NCBI RefSeq assembly: GCF_000756615.1 | Contig: NZ_CP009288.1 | Location: 4,588,001-4,652,000, forward strand | DNA: 64,000 nt | Direction of reading: 5' to 3' | Source of the DNA: Paenibacillus durus | Lineage (GTDB): Bacteria > Bacillota > Bacilli > Paenibacillales > Paenibacillaceae | Shown here: piece by piece, positions 1 to 8,281 of the stretch | Numbering within the stretch: the stretch's first letter is position 1 | Layout of the letters: each line of letters opens with the position of its first letter | The notes under the pieces: generated by a model | The model's input: only the letters and a program-made list of their open reading frames with translations | Database searches by the model: none | Told to the model about the DNA's origin: nothing | Program-made: the position numbers and the translations under genes

Positions 1-290
1 GTCAGCACATTGGCTCCATGCCCCGCTACGGCTCCGAGCACTTTGGACAGCATGCCCGACTCGTGTTCAAGATCCATCGATATCGTTACGATGCGCTCCC
101 TTTCCAGCTGATGGATCAGATGGATGCCGTCCTTGTATTTGTAAAAAGCGCTCCGGCTCAGCCCCACCTGCTCCACGCCCTCATGAACCGTCTTGGCATC
201 GCCGGCTTCCAGCAACTGCTTGACCTGCATCGTCTTCAGTACCGCCTCGGGCAAAATATCTTCACGAACCAAATAATAACGTTCTTTCAC
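1..290 (-). CDS. pheB: ACT domain protein PheB (UPF0735), 5' part only
   Basis: This is the N-terminal 96 residues of a small ACT-domain protein; the rest lies beyond the left edge of the window. The product starts MKERYYLVREDILPEAV, contains a short helix-turn-helix-like stretch (VEQVGLSRSAFYKYKDGI) and then enters the ACT fold (ERIVTISMDLEHESGMLSKV). ACT domains usually bind amino acids. In Bacillus this gene sits between obg and pheA, and here it is likewise downstream of obg. The start is a GTG preceded by GAGGAG at a good distance. It has its own promoter, so it need not depend on obg read-through. The precise role of PheB is not established. Confidence 0.88.
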   Translation of the reverse strand, partial: MKERYYLVREDILPEAVLKTMQVKQLLEAGDAKTVHEGVEQVGLSRSAFYKYKDGIHLIHQLERERIVTISMDLEHESGMLSKVLGAVAGHGANVL

Positions 291-332
291 AAACGTCCTC
301 TCCTCAAAGACTTTTGTTTTTACATAGTGGAC

Positions 333-361
333 ATTATAAAGTTATTCAGAAAGAATTGCAA
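333..361 (-). promoter_or_regulatory. sigmaA-type promoter of pheB
   Basis: Reading the minus strand, TTGCAA and TATAAT are separated by 17 bp, about 45 bp upstream of the pheB GTG. The 250-bp gap between obg and pheB otherwise shows no gene I can support. Confidence 0.6.
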
Positions 362-538
362 TACTTTTCACAAAACCGTTGTACTCTGAAATTCAACTTC
401 CGATTCAGCAGCAGCATAGGAACAACTTCCATATACGACTCACCTATTGAAAAAAGTGCAAGAAAAAAGGCGCCGTCACGGTTCTCCTTGTACGAAGAAA
501 CCATGCCTGCGCCTGCTTTCGGCCCGTTATTCACTTGT

Positions 539-1849
539 TCAATAGTAGCTGCTGCTCTCGACAAACTCGAATTCGAAATCAGCGATTCGAACGATAGTAC
601 CTTCCACCGCGCCGCGCTTGCGGAGTTCCTCATCTACACCCATATGCCGCAGCGTCCGCGCCAGCTTCAGAATCGCATCATGCGAATTAAGCTGCATCCG
701 TTTGAGCATCCGCTCAATCTTCGGACTGCTGACGACAAAAGCTTCGTTATCACGGGTAATCGTAAACGAGTCATCATCCTTTGCCTCAAGCTTATATACT
801 TTATGCTCACCGCTCTCTGCCACTTCCTCCACGGCCGGAGCCTGCGGAATGGAATCGAGCAAATCTGCGGCGCGGTAAAGCAGCTCTTGAACGCCTTTGC
901 GGGTCAGCGACGAGATGGGCAGGATCTCCAGATCGGGCTGAAGACTGCCGGCGCGCTCCCGGAAAGAAGCCAGGTTCGCCTCCGCTTCCTCCATGTCCAT
1001 CTTATTGGCAGCCACAATCTGCGGACGACCGGCAAGGTCTGTGTTGTATTGCTTCAGCTCTTCGTTGATCTTCACCCAGTCCTCGAACGGGTCACGGCCT
1101 TCGGAGCCGGCCATATCGACAACGTGAATGATGATGCGCGTGCGTTCGATGTGGCGCAGAAATTCATGCCCTAGCCCAATGCCCTCATGAGCGCCCTCGA
1201 TCAGTCCGGGAAGGTCGGCCATAACAAAGCTGCGGCCGTCACCTACGTCCACGACGCCGAGATTCGGTGTAATGGTAGTAAAATGGTACGCTCCGATCTT
1301 AGGCTTGGCAGCCGAAACGACGGACAGCAAAGTGGATTTGCCAACGCTCGGAAAGCCGACAAGCCCTACATCCGCCATTACTTTAAGCTCAAGCACAACG
1401 TAGCGTTCCTGACCTTCCTCCCCATTCTCGGCAAGCTCGGGAGCAGGGTTATTCGGCGTTGCGAAGCGAATGTTGCCCCGGCCACCCCGGCCGCCCCGGG
1501 CCACAATTACTTCCTGGCCGTGACGCGTCATGTCGGCGATGATCTCGCCGCTGTCATCGTCAATGAGCACCGTTCCCGGCGGAATACGAACGATCATATC
1601 GTCGGCTCCCGCGCCGTGCTGGCTCTTATTGCGTCCCTTTTCCCCGCGCTGGGCCTTGAAATGCCGCTGATACCGGAAATCCATCAGGGTACGCAGCCCT
1701 TCGTCCACGCGGAAAATGACGTCGCCGCCCTTGCCGCCGTCGCCGCCGGCCGGACCGCCCTCCGGCACATATTTCTCGCGGCGGAACGCCACCAGACCGT
1801 CACCGCCGTCGCCGCCTTTTACAAATATTTTCGCTTTATCTACAAACAT
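539..1849 (-). CDS. obg: GTPase Obg (CgtA)
   Basis: A 436-residue Obg GTPase, a conserved 50S ribosome-assembly factor also tied in Bacillus to the stress response and to entry into sporulation. The glycine-rich Obg fold fills about residues 1-158 (GGDGGDGLVAFRREKYVP, GGRGGRGNIRF). The G domain follows, with the P-loop GFPSVGKST, DLPGLIEGA and the NKMD base-recognition motif, and a C-terminal OCT domain ends the protein. I chose the ATG of MFVDKAKIF because AAGGAAGGTGAG lies just upstream; an in-frame ATG seven codons earlier is less likely. The SD overlaps the end of spo0B, so the two are probably translated from one mRNA, as in B. subtilis. Confidence 0.97.
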   Translation of the reverse strand: MFVDKAKIFVKGGDGGDGLVAFRREKYVPEGGPAGGDGGKGGDVIFRVDEGLRTLMDFRYQRHFKAQRGEKGRNKSQHGAGADDMIVRIPPGTVLIDDDSGEIIADMTRHGQEVIVARGGRGGRGNIRFATPNNPAPELAENGEEGQERYVVLELKVMADVGLVGFPSVGKSTLLSVVSAAKPKIGAYHFTTITPNLGVVDVGDGRSFVMADLPGLIEGAHEGIGLGHEFLRHIERTRIIIHVVDMAGSEGRDPFEDWVKINEELKQYNTDLAGRPQIVAANKMDMEEAEANLASFRERAGSLQPDLEILPISSLTRKGVQELLYRAADLLDSIPQAPAVEEVAESGEHKVYKLEAKDDDSFTITRDNEAFVVSSPKIERMLKRMQLNSHDAILKLARTLRHMGVDEELRKRGAVEGTIVRIADFEFEFVESSSYY

Positions 1850-1866
1850 GGATGTCTCACCTTCCT

Positions 1867-2613
1867 TCACATTCCCATCGGCAGGCGCAGCTGGAAATCC
1901 GCCTTATGGGGCGTCAGCTGCTCCGCTGTTACAATTTTGCCCTGCACGATATTGAATATCTGTTCCCGGAACAACTCCGTTCCTCCGCGCAAGCCATCGC
2001 TGTTGCCGCCGAATGCAATGACAACGTCCCCCTTATCCTTCTTAAAGGAAAGGATCAGCGAACGGGTCTCGCCCTGGGCAGCGAACCCTCCAAATTGGCA
2101 GGCTCTGACCGTCTGCATAATCACCGAGGTCAGCTCATCTCCAGCCTCGGGTGTCAGCCTATCTCCGAGATGCAATCCTTCTTCCACTTCAATATCCAAT
2201 TGCAGGCTGCCGCCCACGGTGCGGAAGGATTGAAGATAGAAGACCAGCGAAGGTATACCAAGCTTGGATATCCGGCTGTCCAGCTCGATGCGCCCTTTTA
2301 TTCTTTCCACACACTGTACCGATTTATCAGGCTTGCCCAGTTGAATATAGCCGTACAATACCTGGAGATCATTCATCCAGTCATGGCGGTGATGATTAAG
2401 CGTCCGGATCGCCGTCTGCTGCAGGATCCGTTCTTGCTTCCGCAGTTCCCGTTCATAATGGCGGCGGACCGCCAGGACGCTGAATAAAGCTGCCGCTGCG
2501 GCCCACAAGCCAAGCAGAAGGCATGTCCAAAGCGTCGGCCATACGCATGCGGCCCCCAAGGGAAACGCTATCGATAAGACCGACACTCCTACTGCGCTTT
2601 TCCAGGATTTCAT
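1867..2613 (-). CDS. spo0B: Sporulation phosphotransferase Spo0B
   Basis: A 248-residue protein with the Spo0B signature NHHRHDWMNDLQVLYGYIQ at residues 73-91. His77, in the HDW motif, corresponds to the histidine that passes phosphate from Spo0F to Spo0A in the sporulation phosphorelay. The C-terminal half is a degenerate kinase-like fold. Compared with B. subtilis Spo0B (about 190 aa) it has an added N-terminus with two hydrophobic segments (about residues 5-50), so this version is probably membrane-anchored. It ends 17 bp before obg, the same pairing as in B. subtilis. The start is preceded by GGGGAAGATC. Assignment rests on the H-box and on synteny. Confidence 0.9.
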   Translation of the reverse strand: MKSWKSAVGVSVLSIAFPLGAACVWPTLWTCLLLGLWAAAAALFSVLAVRRHYERELRKQERILQQTAIRTLNHHRHDWMNDLQVLYGYIQLGKPDKSVQCVERIKGRIELDSRISKLGIPSLVFYLQSFRTVGGSLQLDIEVEEGLHLGDRLTPEAGDELTSVIMQTVRACQFGGFAAQGETRSLILSFKKDKGDVVIAFGGNSDGLRGGTELFREQIFNIVQGKIVTAEQLTPHKADFQLRLPMGM

Positions 2614-2744
2614 ACGATCTTCCCCGTCCCTTACGTTCGCGAATTCTTAGCGCTCTACCGCAATCAGACCCGTTCTTGTTTACCAAGTATACCATAGGAA
2701 TTCCCCCGGATTCATTAAGACGCGGCAAGAATTTTCCTCTCCAG

Positions 2745-2776
2745 CAAAAAAACCCCCGGCGTTCATGCCGGAGGCT
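2745..2776 (-). terminator. Intrinsic terminator after rpmA
   Basis: On the minus strand CCTCCGGC pairs with GCCGGGGG around a short loop and is followed by seven T. It lies between rpmA and spo0B, so spo0B-obg probably has its own promoter in 2614-2744 (a possible extended -10, TGGTATACT, is visible). Confidence 0.8.
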
Positions 2777-2801
2777 TTACTAGCAATTATAGTCCGTAAG
2801 C

Positions 2802-3113
2802 TTACGCTTCCAGAGCCGCCGCTACCGGAGCGACGTCTACCGGGTAGACGCTCACTTTCTTGCGATCGCGGCCCAGACGTTCGAACTTCACAACGCCGTC
2901 CACTTTGGCGAACAAAGTATCGTCTTTGCCGATGCCTACGTTCGTGCCCGGGTGGATTTTCGTTCCGCGTTGACGCACCAGAATGCTTCCGCCTGTTACG
3001 GCTTGGCCATCGGCGCGTTTCACACCAAGACGTTTCGCGTGGCTATCGCGTCCGTTCTTTGTGGAACCTACACCTTTTTTCGATGCGAACAATTGAAGAT
3101 CCAATTTCAACAT
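2802..3113 (-). CDS. rpmA: 50S ribosomal protein L27
   Basis: A 103-residue L27, located near the peptidyl-transferase centre of the 50S subunit. It carries the Firmicute-specific N-terminal extension MLKLDLQLF before ASKKGVGSTKNGRDS. That extension must be removed by the protease Prp, whose gene lies directly upstream; the expected cut is after Phe9. The core motifs GGSILVRQRGTKIHPG and GKDDTLFAKVDG are present. The start is set by AAGGAGG 8 bp before the ATG; an upstream in-frame ATG would put the SD inside the gene. Confidence 0.98.
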   Translation of the reverse strand: MLKLDLQLFASKKGVGSTKNGRDSHAKRLGVKRADGQAVTGGSILVRQRGTKIHPGTNVGIGKDDTLFAKVDGVVKFERLGRDRKKVSVYPVDVAPVAAALEA

Positions 3114-3130
3114 GCTGTCTACCTCCTTCT

Positions 3131-3466
3131 TCAAATAATGACTTCCTGTATCTGAATATACTTACCGTACGACTCTGCAATCGTATTGAGCATAACGACC
3201 ATGGATTCCAGAAGCAGCTGCACTTTGGCAGCAGTTTCGGGGTCTTCAATCGGCAACAGCGTCCCGCTGAGAAACCCGTCCTTCATGGACGAATCCAGCA
3301 CGACTCCGGTTAAGGCTTCAATCGCGTTGACAGTACCGACCGTTACAGTCGAAACACCGGCACATACGATATCTCTGCCCCTTTTGTCATACTCGGCATG
3401 GCCTTTTACGGCAAAACCGACGATGACGCCCTGAGAGGAAGACCTCGTAATCCGCACGTTAATCAT
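3131..3466 (-). CDS. prp: Ribosomal-processing cysteine protease Prp (YsxB)
   Basis: A 111-residue protein of the Prp family, which cleaves the N-terminal extension of L27. The catalytic pair is visible as His23 in VKGHAEYD and Cys35 in DIVCAGVS. It sits between rplU and rpmA, the usual place in Firmicutes, and its substrate gene begins 17 bp downstream with a matching LQLF/A site. Length is normal for the family. Co-transcription with rplU is likely: the gap is 12 bp and no terminator is visible. Confidence 0.96.
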   Translation of the reverse strand: MINVRITRSSSQGVIVGFAVKGHAEYDKRGRDIVCAGVSTVTVGTVNAIEALTGVVLDSSMKDGFLSGTLLPIEDPETAAKVQLLLESMVVMLNTIAESYGKYIQIQEVII

Positions 3467-3478
3467 TAACGCACCTTC

Positions 3479-3790
3479 TTACGCTTGAATCTTCTCGATC
3501 GTTACTTTCGTGTAAGGTTGACGATGGCCTTGCTTCTTATGGTAGTTCTTCTTCGGTTTGTATTTGTAAACGACAACCTTCTGACCTTTACCATGCTTCT
3601 CAACCTTCGCCGTTACGGAAGCGCCGCTTACGAGCGGAGTTCCCGCCGTCAGACCGCCTTCGTTCGATACAGCCAGGACACGGTCAAACGTTACGCTTGC
3701 TCCGTCTTCCGCGTTCAGCTTCTCGATGAACAATACGTCGCCCTCTTGAACTTTGTATTGCTTGCCGCCAGTTTCGATAATTGCATACAT
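3479..3790 (-). CDS. rplU: 50S ribosomal protein L21
   Basis: A 103-residue L21, normal length, starting MYAIIETGGKQYKVQEGD and ending in the basic KKNYHKKQGHRQPYTKV segment that contacts 23S rRNA. It is the first gene of the rplU-prp-rpmA unit. The ATG is preceded by GAGGAGG. A roughly 120-nt leader and a clear promoter lie upstream, which suggests leader-mediated control. Confidence 0.98.
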   Translation of the reverse strand: MYAIIETGGKQYKVQEGDVLFIEKLNAEDGASVTFDRVLAVSNEGGLTAGTPLVSGASVTAKVEKHGKGQKVVVYKYKPKKNYHKKQGHRQPYTKVTIEKIQA

Positions 3791-3917
3791 TGGTTTTGCA
3801 CCTCCTCATGTCTCAGACTCGCCTGGTCCAGGTGGCTCTCCCTTATGGAATCGCGCTTGATTACCCGATCGGAGCGGTTACAGCATGTGCAGGCAATTGA
3901 ATAAACCAGACACATAC
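3791..3917 (-). promoter_or_regulatory. Probable L21 leader in the rplU 5' UTR
   Basis: The transcript leader between the promoter and rplU ends with CCACCTGGACCAGGCGAGTC and then GAGACATGAGGAGGTGCAA. The position and this sequence resemble the L21 leader found before rplU in Bacilli, which is thought to mediate ribosomal-protein autoregulation. CCTGG/CCAGG can form a short hairpin. Assignment is by recall of the family; a covariance-model search would settle it. Confidence 0.6.
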
Positions 3918-3923
3918 TTATAG

Positions 3924-3952
3924 ATGATAGCATGGAGACTTGTAATAGTCAA
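3924..3952 (-). promoter_or_regulatory. sigmaA promoter of rplU-prp-rpmA
   Basis: On the minus strand TTGACT and TATCAT are separated by exactly 17 bp, about 130 bp upstream of the rplU ATG. Confidence 0.75.
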
Positions 3953-3995
3953 CGCTAATGCTGCATATAAATATTTTCCAAGAATGCGATACCGG

Positions 3996-5246
3996 TTATT
4001 CCCATTCCTGATTCCAAATCGGCGTTCGACCGGTGCCTCCGCAGCATTCACATGAACGTGTGGAGAATTCCATGACGTCATGCCTCACTTTTTTTCGCGT
4101 CATCTCAAGCAGTCCCAGCCGGGTCCAGCCCAAAATATAAGTCTTCGTCCGGTCGCCGCTGACGATGCTTTCAAGCCGGGCCACCACCATTTTGCGATGC
4201 TCTTCCCGTTCCATGTCAATGAAATCGATGATGATAATGCCGCCGGTATCCCGAAGCCGGATCAGACGCCCGATCTCTTCCGCAGCGAGAAGATTAGTGC
4301 GCGTAACCGTCTCCTCCAGCGACGCGCCGCCCGTATATTGAGCCGTGTTGACATCAATTACGGTGAGCGCTTCCGCCTCATCCCAGATAAGCGTTCCTCC
4401 ACCTTCGAGCGTGATTTTGCGGCTGAATCCGCGCACGAGCTGCTCTACCACCCCGTATGCGGCAAAAATCGGCTCGATTCCGGTATACAGCTCCACCGGC
4501 TTGTATCCTTCCGGAGCCATCTCACTTAAGAATGCCTCGGCCTCTTTGACGGCCTGCGGAGAATCTATCCGAAGCTCGTCCAGCCGGGGATCGAACGTGT
4601 CACGGATGAATCTTTGTACGATGCTGAGATCGCGGTGCAGCAGCGCCGGCGCCTCCGCCTTTTGGGCGCGGCGCATGATCCTCTCCCACTGTGCCCGCAG
4701 AAGAGCCAAATCTCCTTCCACCGCTACGGAGAGCTCGTCCTCGGACACGGTGCGCATAATCAGACCTTCTTCATTCTTCCGCAGGCGTTCGGCCAGCGCC
4801 TTCAGCCGGTTCCGCTCGGATTCGCGCCCGATCTTTTTGGAAACCCCGACGTATTCCGCAAACGGCATATATACCATCCAGCGTCCGGGGAGCGTGTAGT
4901 GTGTCGTAACCCGCGCTCCCTTGTTTCCTCTAGGTTCTCTTCTAACCTGAACAATAATTTCCTGTCCGGGCTTTAGCAGCGTATCAATCGATGGCTTTAC
5001 TTTAGGCTGTTTCTCCAGATGCGGATGCAGTACATCATCTACATATAGAAAGGCATTTTTTTTCTGCCCGATATCGACAAAAGCGGCCTGCATTCCAGGC
5101 AGCACATTCATTACCCGTCCCTTGTAATAGCTGCCGACCAGTCCCTGCTGCTCCTCCCGCTCAGCCGCATATTCCACCAGCCTTCCCTTCTCCAGAAGGG
5201 CCATCCTGGTCATATGCTGCGAGCAGTGAACGATCATTTGTTTCAT
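3996..5246 (-). CDS. rng: Ribonuclease E/G family endoribonuclease
   Basis: A 416-residue RNase G-type enzyme acting in rRNA and mRNA processing. An S1 RNA-binding domain is at about residues 35-125 (YYKGRVMNVLPGMQAAFVDI, KNAFLYVDD). The catalytic domain has the metal-binding DVNTAQYTGG and IIIIDFIDM. The C-terminus has a cysteine-rich link, CECCGGTGRTP, like the zinc link of RNase E/G. B. subtilis lacks this enzyme while Paenibacillus commonly has it. The start is the ATG of MKQMIVHCS, preceded by AGAGGTG; the longer open frame upstream has no SD. It sits between spoIVFB and rplU. Confidence 0.95.
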   Translation of the reverse strand: MKQMIVHCSQHMTRMALLEKGRLVEYAAEREEQQGLVGSYYKGRVMNVLPGMQAAFVDIGQKKNAFLYVDDVLHPHLEKQPKVKPSIDTLLKPGQEIIVQVRREPRGNKGARVTTHYTLPGRWMVYMPFAEYVGVSKKIGRESERNRLKALAERLRKNEEGLIMRTVSEDELSVAVEGDLALLRAQWERIMRRAQKAEAPALLHRDLSIVQRFIRDTFDPRLDELRIDSPQAVKEAEAFLSEMAPEGYKPVELYTGIEPIFAAYGVVEQLVRGFSRKITLEGGGTLIWDEAEALTVIDVNTAQYTGGASLEETVTRTNLLAAEEIGRLIRLRDTGGIIIIDFIDMEREEHRKMVVARLESIVSGDRTKTYILGWTRLGLLEMTRKKVRHDVMEFSTRSCECCGGTGRTPIWNQEWE

Positions 5247-5420
5247 GGCGTCACCTCTAGTTACATAAGAAGAACGGCTCCGCTGTCCATTTAAGGACTG
5301 CAACCGTTTCTCGTAAAAATGTGAAACTATGGATAAGCGCGAAGCTTTCTCTATTCCATATTTCAAAAATATCCCGATTTCCCTAGGGCGGATTGGCGGA
5401 GAGCGCCGAAAACACTTGCT

Positions 5421-6263
5421 TCAAATCCCAAAATAGGACGAGAGCAAGCGCTGCTCCGGTACGACCGCCATCACGCCTCCTTCGGCGTCAAGCACATAGA
5501 TCAAATGATACTGGTGCCGTTTAAATAGACGCAGAATGTCATCCAAAGGTTTCGCAAGAGGCGCAACAATTGGGAGTGCAGGTGTGCCTTTGTCCATATG
5601 TTGTTCATATATAGCCCCCCGGTTCATAAGAAAAGCCAAAAACCGGTAAGGAAGATTTCGATGATCCGTTATATTGGAATACAGCAGAAATGCGGCGATC
5701 ATCAGCAAATTAAGCCGAAGTCCGCCGCCGCTTCCCAGCGGCAACAGAGCATACACAGCGGTCAAGGCGCTTGCCGCAATGCTGATTCTTCCGCACCACA
5801 GCAGAGTCGAGTAATACGGCGCCTGAAGGCTTAGGGCAGCTTGTACGATTCTCCCTCCATCAAGCGGTAAAATAGGCAGCATATTAAATAGGGCGATAAT
5901 GAGATTGGCTTGGATGAGATAAGTCATATAGGCTTCGCCACCCCAGCCTGCTTCTTTAAAAGCGGCCGCGAACGCAATCATCAGAACGTTCTGCAGCGGT
6001 CCCGCTAGCGCAATTCCGATTTCGCGGTATGCGGTCAGCTTTCCATTGTCCTCAATGACTGCGACTCCTCCGAACGGGAGCAGCTGCACCGATTTGACGG
6101 TGGCCCCGGCCAGGAGTGCCGCCCAGACATGTCCCAGCTCGTGAACGAGGACAATGGCAAAGAGCGTCAGCAATTCGAGAAATTGTCCGGTAAGCACGGA
6201 AAGCAGCATAATGATGACAAACAGCGGGTGCATGAAAAAGGAAATGCCCCAGACCCTAATCAA
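5421..6263 (-). CDS. spoIVFB: Stage IV sporulation intramembrane metalloprotease SpoIVFB
   Basis: A membrane-embedded M50 (site-2-type) zinc protease that cleaves pro-sigmaK in the mother cell. The zinc motif HELGH is near residue 41, and the second active-site motif NMLPILPLDGGRI supplies the third ligand Asp. LLPFGGVAVIE and several hydrophobic segments match the family, and the C-terminal part resembles the CBS-like cytoplasmic domain. I prefer a TTG start at 6263, preceded by GGAAGAG, which gives an N-terminus like B. subtilis SpoIVFB and a short overlap with spoIVFA. A GTG at 6302 is possible but has no SD. Confidence 0.93.
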   Translation of the reverse strand: MIRVWGISFFMHPLFVIIMLLSVLTGQFLELLTLFAIVLVHELGHVWAALLAGATVKSVQLLPFGGVAVIEDNGKLTAYREIGIALAGPLQNVLMIAFAAAFKEAGWGGEAYMTYLIQANLIIALFNMLPILPLDGGRIVQAALSLQAPYYSTLLWCGRISIAASALTAVYALLPLGSGGGLRLNLLMIAAFLLYSNITDHRNLPYRFLAFLMNRGAIYEQHMDKGTPALPIVAPLAKPLDDILRLFKRHQYHLIYVLDAEGGVMAVVPEQRLLSSYFGI

Positions 6264-7104
6264 AACCGATCTCTTCCGCCGGATCGATATAAGCCTTGTC
6301 ACGCATCACCGCAAAATAGAGCAGCTTCGGAGAAGATGCGTTCGTTTCCTCCATCCATCCGACGGTATCGCCGCTCTGCACCCAGTCGTCCGCTTTCAGC
6401 TTCGTGCCGTATAAATGTCCGTATTCGGCGGTAATTCCTCCGCTATGCTGAACGGTTACACGGATGCCTCCTTCCGCTTCACGTGAAACGGAGAGCACCC
6501 TTCCCATATCTATGCTTTTTACCACCGCACTTCCGGCTTCATCAACCGCAGGCATAATTTCTACGCCTTTTAGCGTAGAGGCAAATGGCCTTACAATGCT
6601 TCCTGCTATAGGGGAAGACAGCTTATGAAGCGCCGAGACTTTCCGCGTTGTCTCCTCACCATCCCCGAAAATCGGGATAAATGCAGGAGCTCCGTCAAAA
6701 TACCGTTCATACCACACACGGGCAGCAGTAAAGTCCATATCTTTGCTTAATACGCCGGTTATGAAATTTTGCGCGCGATAAGCCCATGGCTGCTGCACCG
6801 TAAAGATTCCCCATACCGCTCCGAACAGAAGCCCGCTGATCATTGTGCGCCGAATAAAGCCTGACAGGAATCGCGGCTTCTGCCGTTCCCGTTCTCCTTC
6901 CCCGTCCCAGTTGCGGTGCCGCTCTTTCCACAGTTTTTCCGGGTCGGGCTCGGCGTCGTTCCCATTCAGGTATTTATGCCAATCTTCCGCACTGCCGTCA
7001 CCCGGCTTGCTGAATCGCGGCGGTTTGGCGAAATCCGGTTTTTCTTCCAGCAGATTGCGGATAGGCTGCTTGCGGTGATTCCCTGCGATTGTTTTGTGAC
7101 CCAT
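6256..7104 (-). CDS. spoIVFA: Stage IV sporulation protein SpoIVFA-like (M23 fold)
   Basis: A 282-residue protein directly upstream of and overlapping spoIVFB, the arrangement of spoIVFAB. SpoIVFA anchors and inhibits SpoIVFB in the outer forespore membrane. A long charged N-terminus (about 1-85) is followed by one membrane segment (TMISGLLFGAVWGIF) and a C-terminal M23/LytM-like domain (SIVRPFAST...EYGHLYG...GDTVGW). The full zinc-ligand set of active M23 peptidases is not evident, which fits a non-catalytic role. The start ATG of MGHKTIAGN is preceded by GGAGGG; an upstream in-frame ATG has no SD. Confidence 0.9.
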   Translation of the reverse strand: MGHKTIAGNHRKQPIRNLLEEKPDFAKPPRFSKPGDGSAEDWHKYLNGNDAEPDPEKLWKERHRNWDGEGERERQKPRFLSGFIRRTMISGLLFGAVWGIFTVQQPWAYRAQNFITGVLSKDMDFTAARVWYERYFDGAPAFIPIFGDGEETTRKVSALHKLSSPIAGSIVRPFASTLKGVEIMPAVDEAGSAVVKSIDMGRVLSVSREAEGGIRVTVQHSGGITAEYGHLYGTKLKADDWVQSGDTVGWMEETNASSPKLLYFAVMRDKAYIDPAEEIGFD

Positions 7105-7312
7105 ATCGATCCCTCCGGCGGGCTTGTTTAGTATCATCCTATGAAGGAATACAGCGATTTTAGAACAAGCCTTCCGAGGAGGAACGGAGCGGCTATCTTA
7201 TGGGAAACGACGCAACAGACCAGACAATTCGTTCAGGGCGGTGACTACCGACGCTAGGCTCCAGGCAGCGCCTCGCTGCTGCCTTCGGCGCGGTGCGGAT
7301 GGCAGCCCTTCT

Positions 7313-7345
7313 GCTCGGGGGCTCGGGGGCTCGGGGGCCCGGGGG
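7313..7345 (+). repeat. 8-bp tandem repeat forming four G5 runs (G-quadruplex motif)
   Basis: GCTCGGGG occurs three times, followed by GCCCGGGG and one more G. This gives four runs of five G separated by three 3-nt loops (CTC, CTC, CCC), from 7317 to 7345 on the plus strand. The pattern is an ideal parallel G-quadruplex motif. It is on the template strand for the leftward genes. Confidence 0.9.
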
Positions 7346-7414
7346 AATCATACTGTTGGCGGTTCCACTCCAGCATGCGCGAAGTGCTTCTTCCACGCCT
7401 GGGCAGAACAAACA

Positions 7415-7455
7415 GCCCCGGACAACCACTAATGAACGTGGTGTCCGGGGCTTGT
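7415..7455. terminator. Bidirectional intrinsic terminator after minD
   Basis: CCCCGGACA with CCAC pairs with GTGG and TGTCCGGGG. T-rich tracts follow on both strands (CTTGTTTTTT on plus, CTGTTTGTTC on minus). On the minus strand it lies 28 bp after the minD stop. Confidence 0.75.
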
Positions 7456-7482
7456 TTTTTCGGCAGCCTCAGGTGTATGCCT

Positions 7483-8277
7483 TTAACCGATACCGAAAAA
7501 TTTCTTCAACTTTTTGAATGCGCCCGGCTTGCGGTCAAGCTGCATCAGAGGCACAGCGTCGCCCAAGATGCGGCGGGCAATATTGCGGTAGGCGATGGCG
7601 GCATCCGAATCCGGATTCATGACCGTTGGCTCTCCCATATTAGCTGCCTTAATCACGAGTTCGTCATCCGGTACAATCCCGATCAGGTCGATATTGAGCA
7701 CCTGCAGAATATCCTCGACATCCAGCATATCGCCGGATTTGATGAGTCCAGGCCGGATGCGGTTAATGACCAGCTTGGGCGATTCCACATCGGACTGCTC
7801 GAGCAGCCCGATCACCCGGTCGGCGTCGCGCACGGCTGCATGTTCAGGCGTTGTTACGACAATCGCCTTATCCGCGCCGGCTACCGCGTTGCGGAAGCCG
7901 TGCTCAATTCCTGCCGGACAATCGATCAGAATATATTCATATTCCTTCTTCAGTTCCAATACGATATCTCTGACCTGCTCGGGGGTAACTGAAGTTTTGT
8001 CCTTTGTCTGCGCGGCCGGGAGCATATACAGCTCTTCAAACCGCTTGTCTTTGACCAATGCCTGGCCAAGCCTGCAGCGTCCTTCGGCGACATCCACCAA
8101 ATCATATATGATTCGGTTCTCAAGACCCATAACCACGTCCAGATTTCGCAGCCCGATATCGGTATCAACGAGACATACTTTTTTCCCCTGCAGCGCAAGC
8201 GCGGTTCCAATATTGGCCGTTGTGGTCGTCTTGCCCACGCCGCCTTTGCCGGAGGTAACAACAATCGCTTCTCCCAT
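7483..8277 (-). CDS. minD: Septum site-determining ATPase MinD
   Basis: A 264-residue ParA/MinD ATPase that, with MinC, blocks Z-ring assembly away from midcell. It has the deviant Walker A motif GKGGVGKTTTTANIG at the N-terminus, switch I/II motifs (CLVDTDIGLRNLDVVMGLE; YILIDCPAGIEHGF) and a basic amphipathic C-terminal tail (FKKLKKFFGIG), the membrane-targeting helix. The start is the ATG of MGEAIVV, just after minC; the open frame extends eight codons further but lacks a suitable SD there. minC, minD and mreBCD form one run of genes as in B. subtilis. Confidence 0.98.
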   Translation of the reverse strand: MGEAIVVTSGKGGVGKTTTTANIGTALALQGKKVCLVDTDIGLRNLDVVMGLENRIIYDLVDVAEGRCRLGQALVKDKRFEELYMLPAAQTKDKTSVTPEQVRDIVLELKKEYEYILIDCPAGIEHGFRNAVAGADKAIVVTTPEHAAVRDADRVIGLLEQSDVESPKLVINRIRPGLIKSGDMLDVEDILQVLNIDLIGIVPDDELVIKAANMGEPTVMNPDSDAAIAYRNIARRILGDAVPLMQLDRKPGAFKKLKKFFGIG

Positions 8278-8281
8278 GAGG

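Larger units (their letters stand above)
7105..7482. other. Intergenic region between minD and spoIVFA
   Basis: About 380 bp without a gene I can support. It holds the minD terminator at its right end and a G5-run tract in the middle. A spoIVFA promoter is expected near 7105-7200, but I could not identify a convincing sigmaE-type one. Confidence 0.6.

Noticed and set aside
346..633. 95-codon minus-strand frame overlapping the 3' end of obg
   Set aside because: Its first half lies inside obg in another frame, and the rest has no good SD or family; the pheB promoter also lies within it.
1187..2233. 348-codon plus-strand frame
   Set aside because: Antisense shadow of obg and spo0B.
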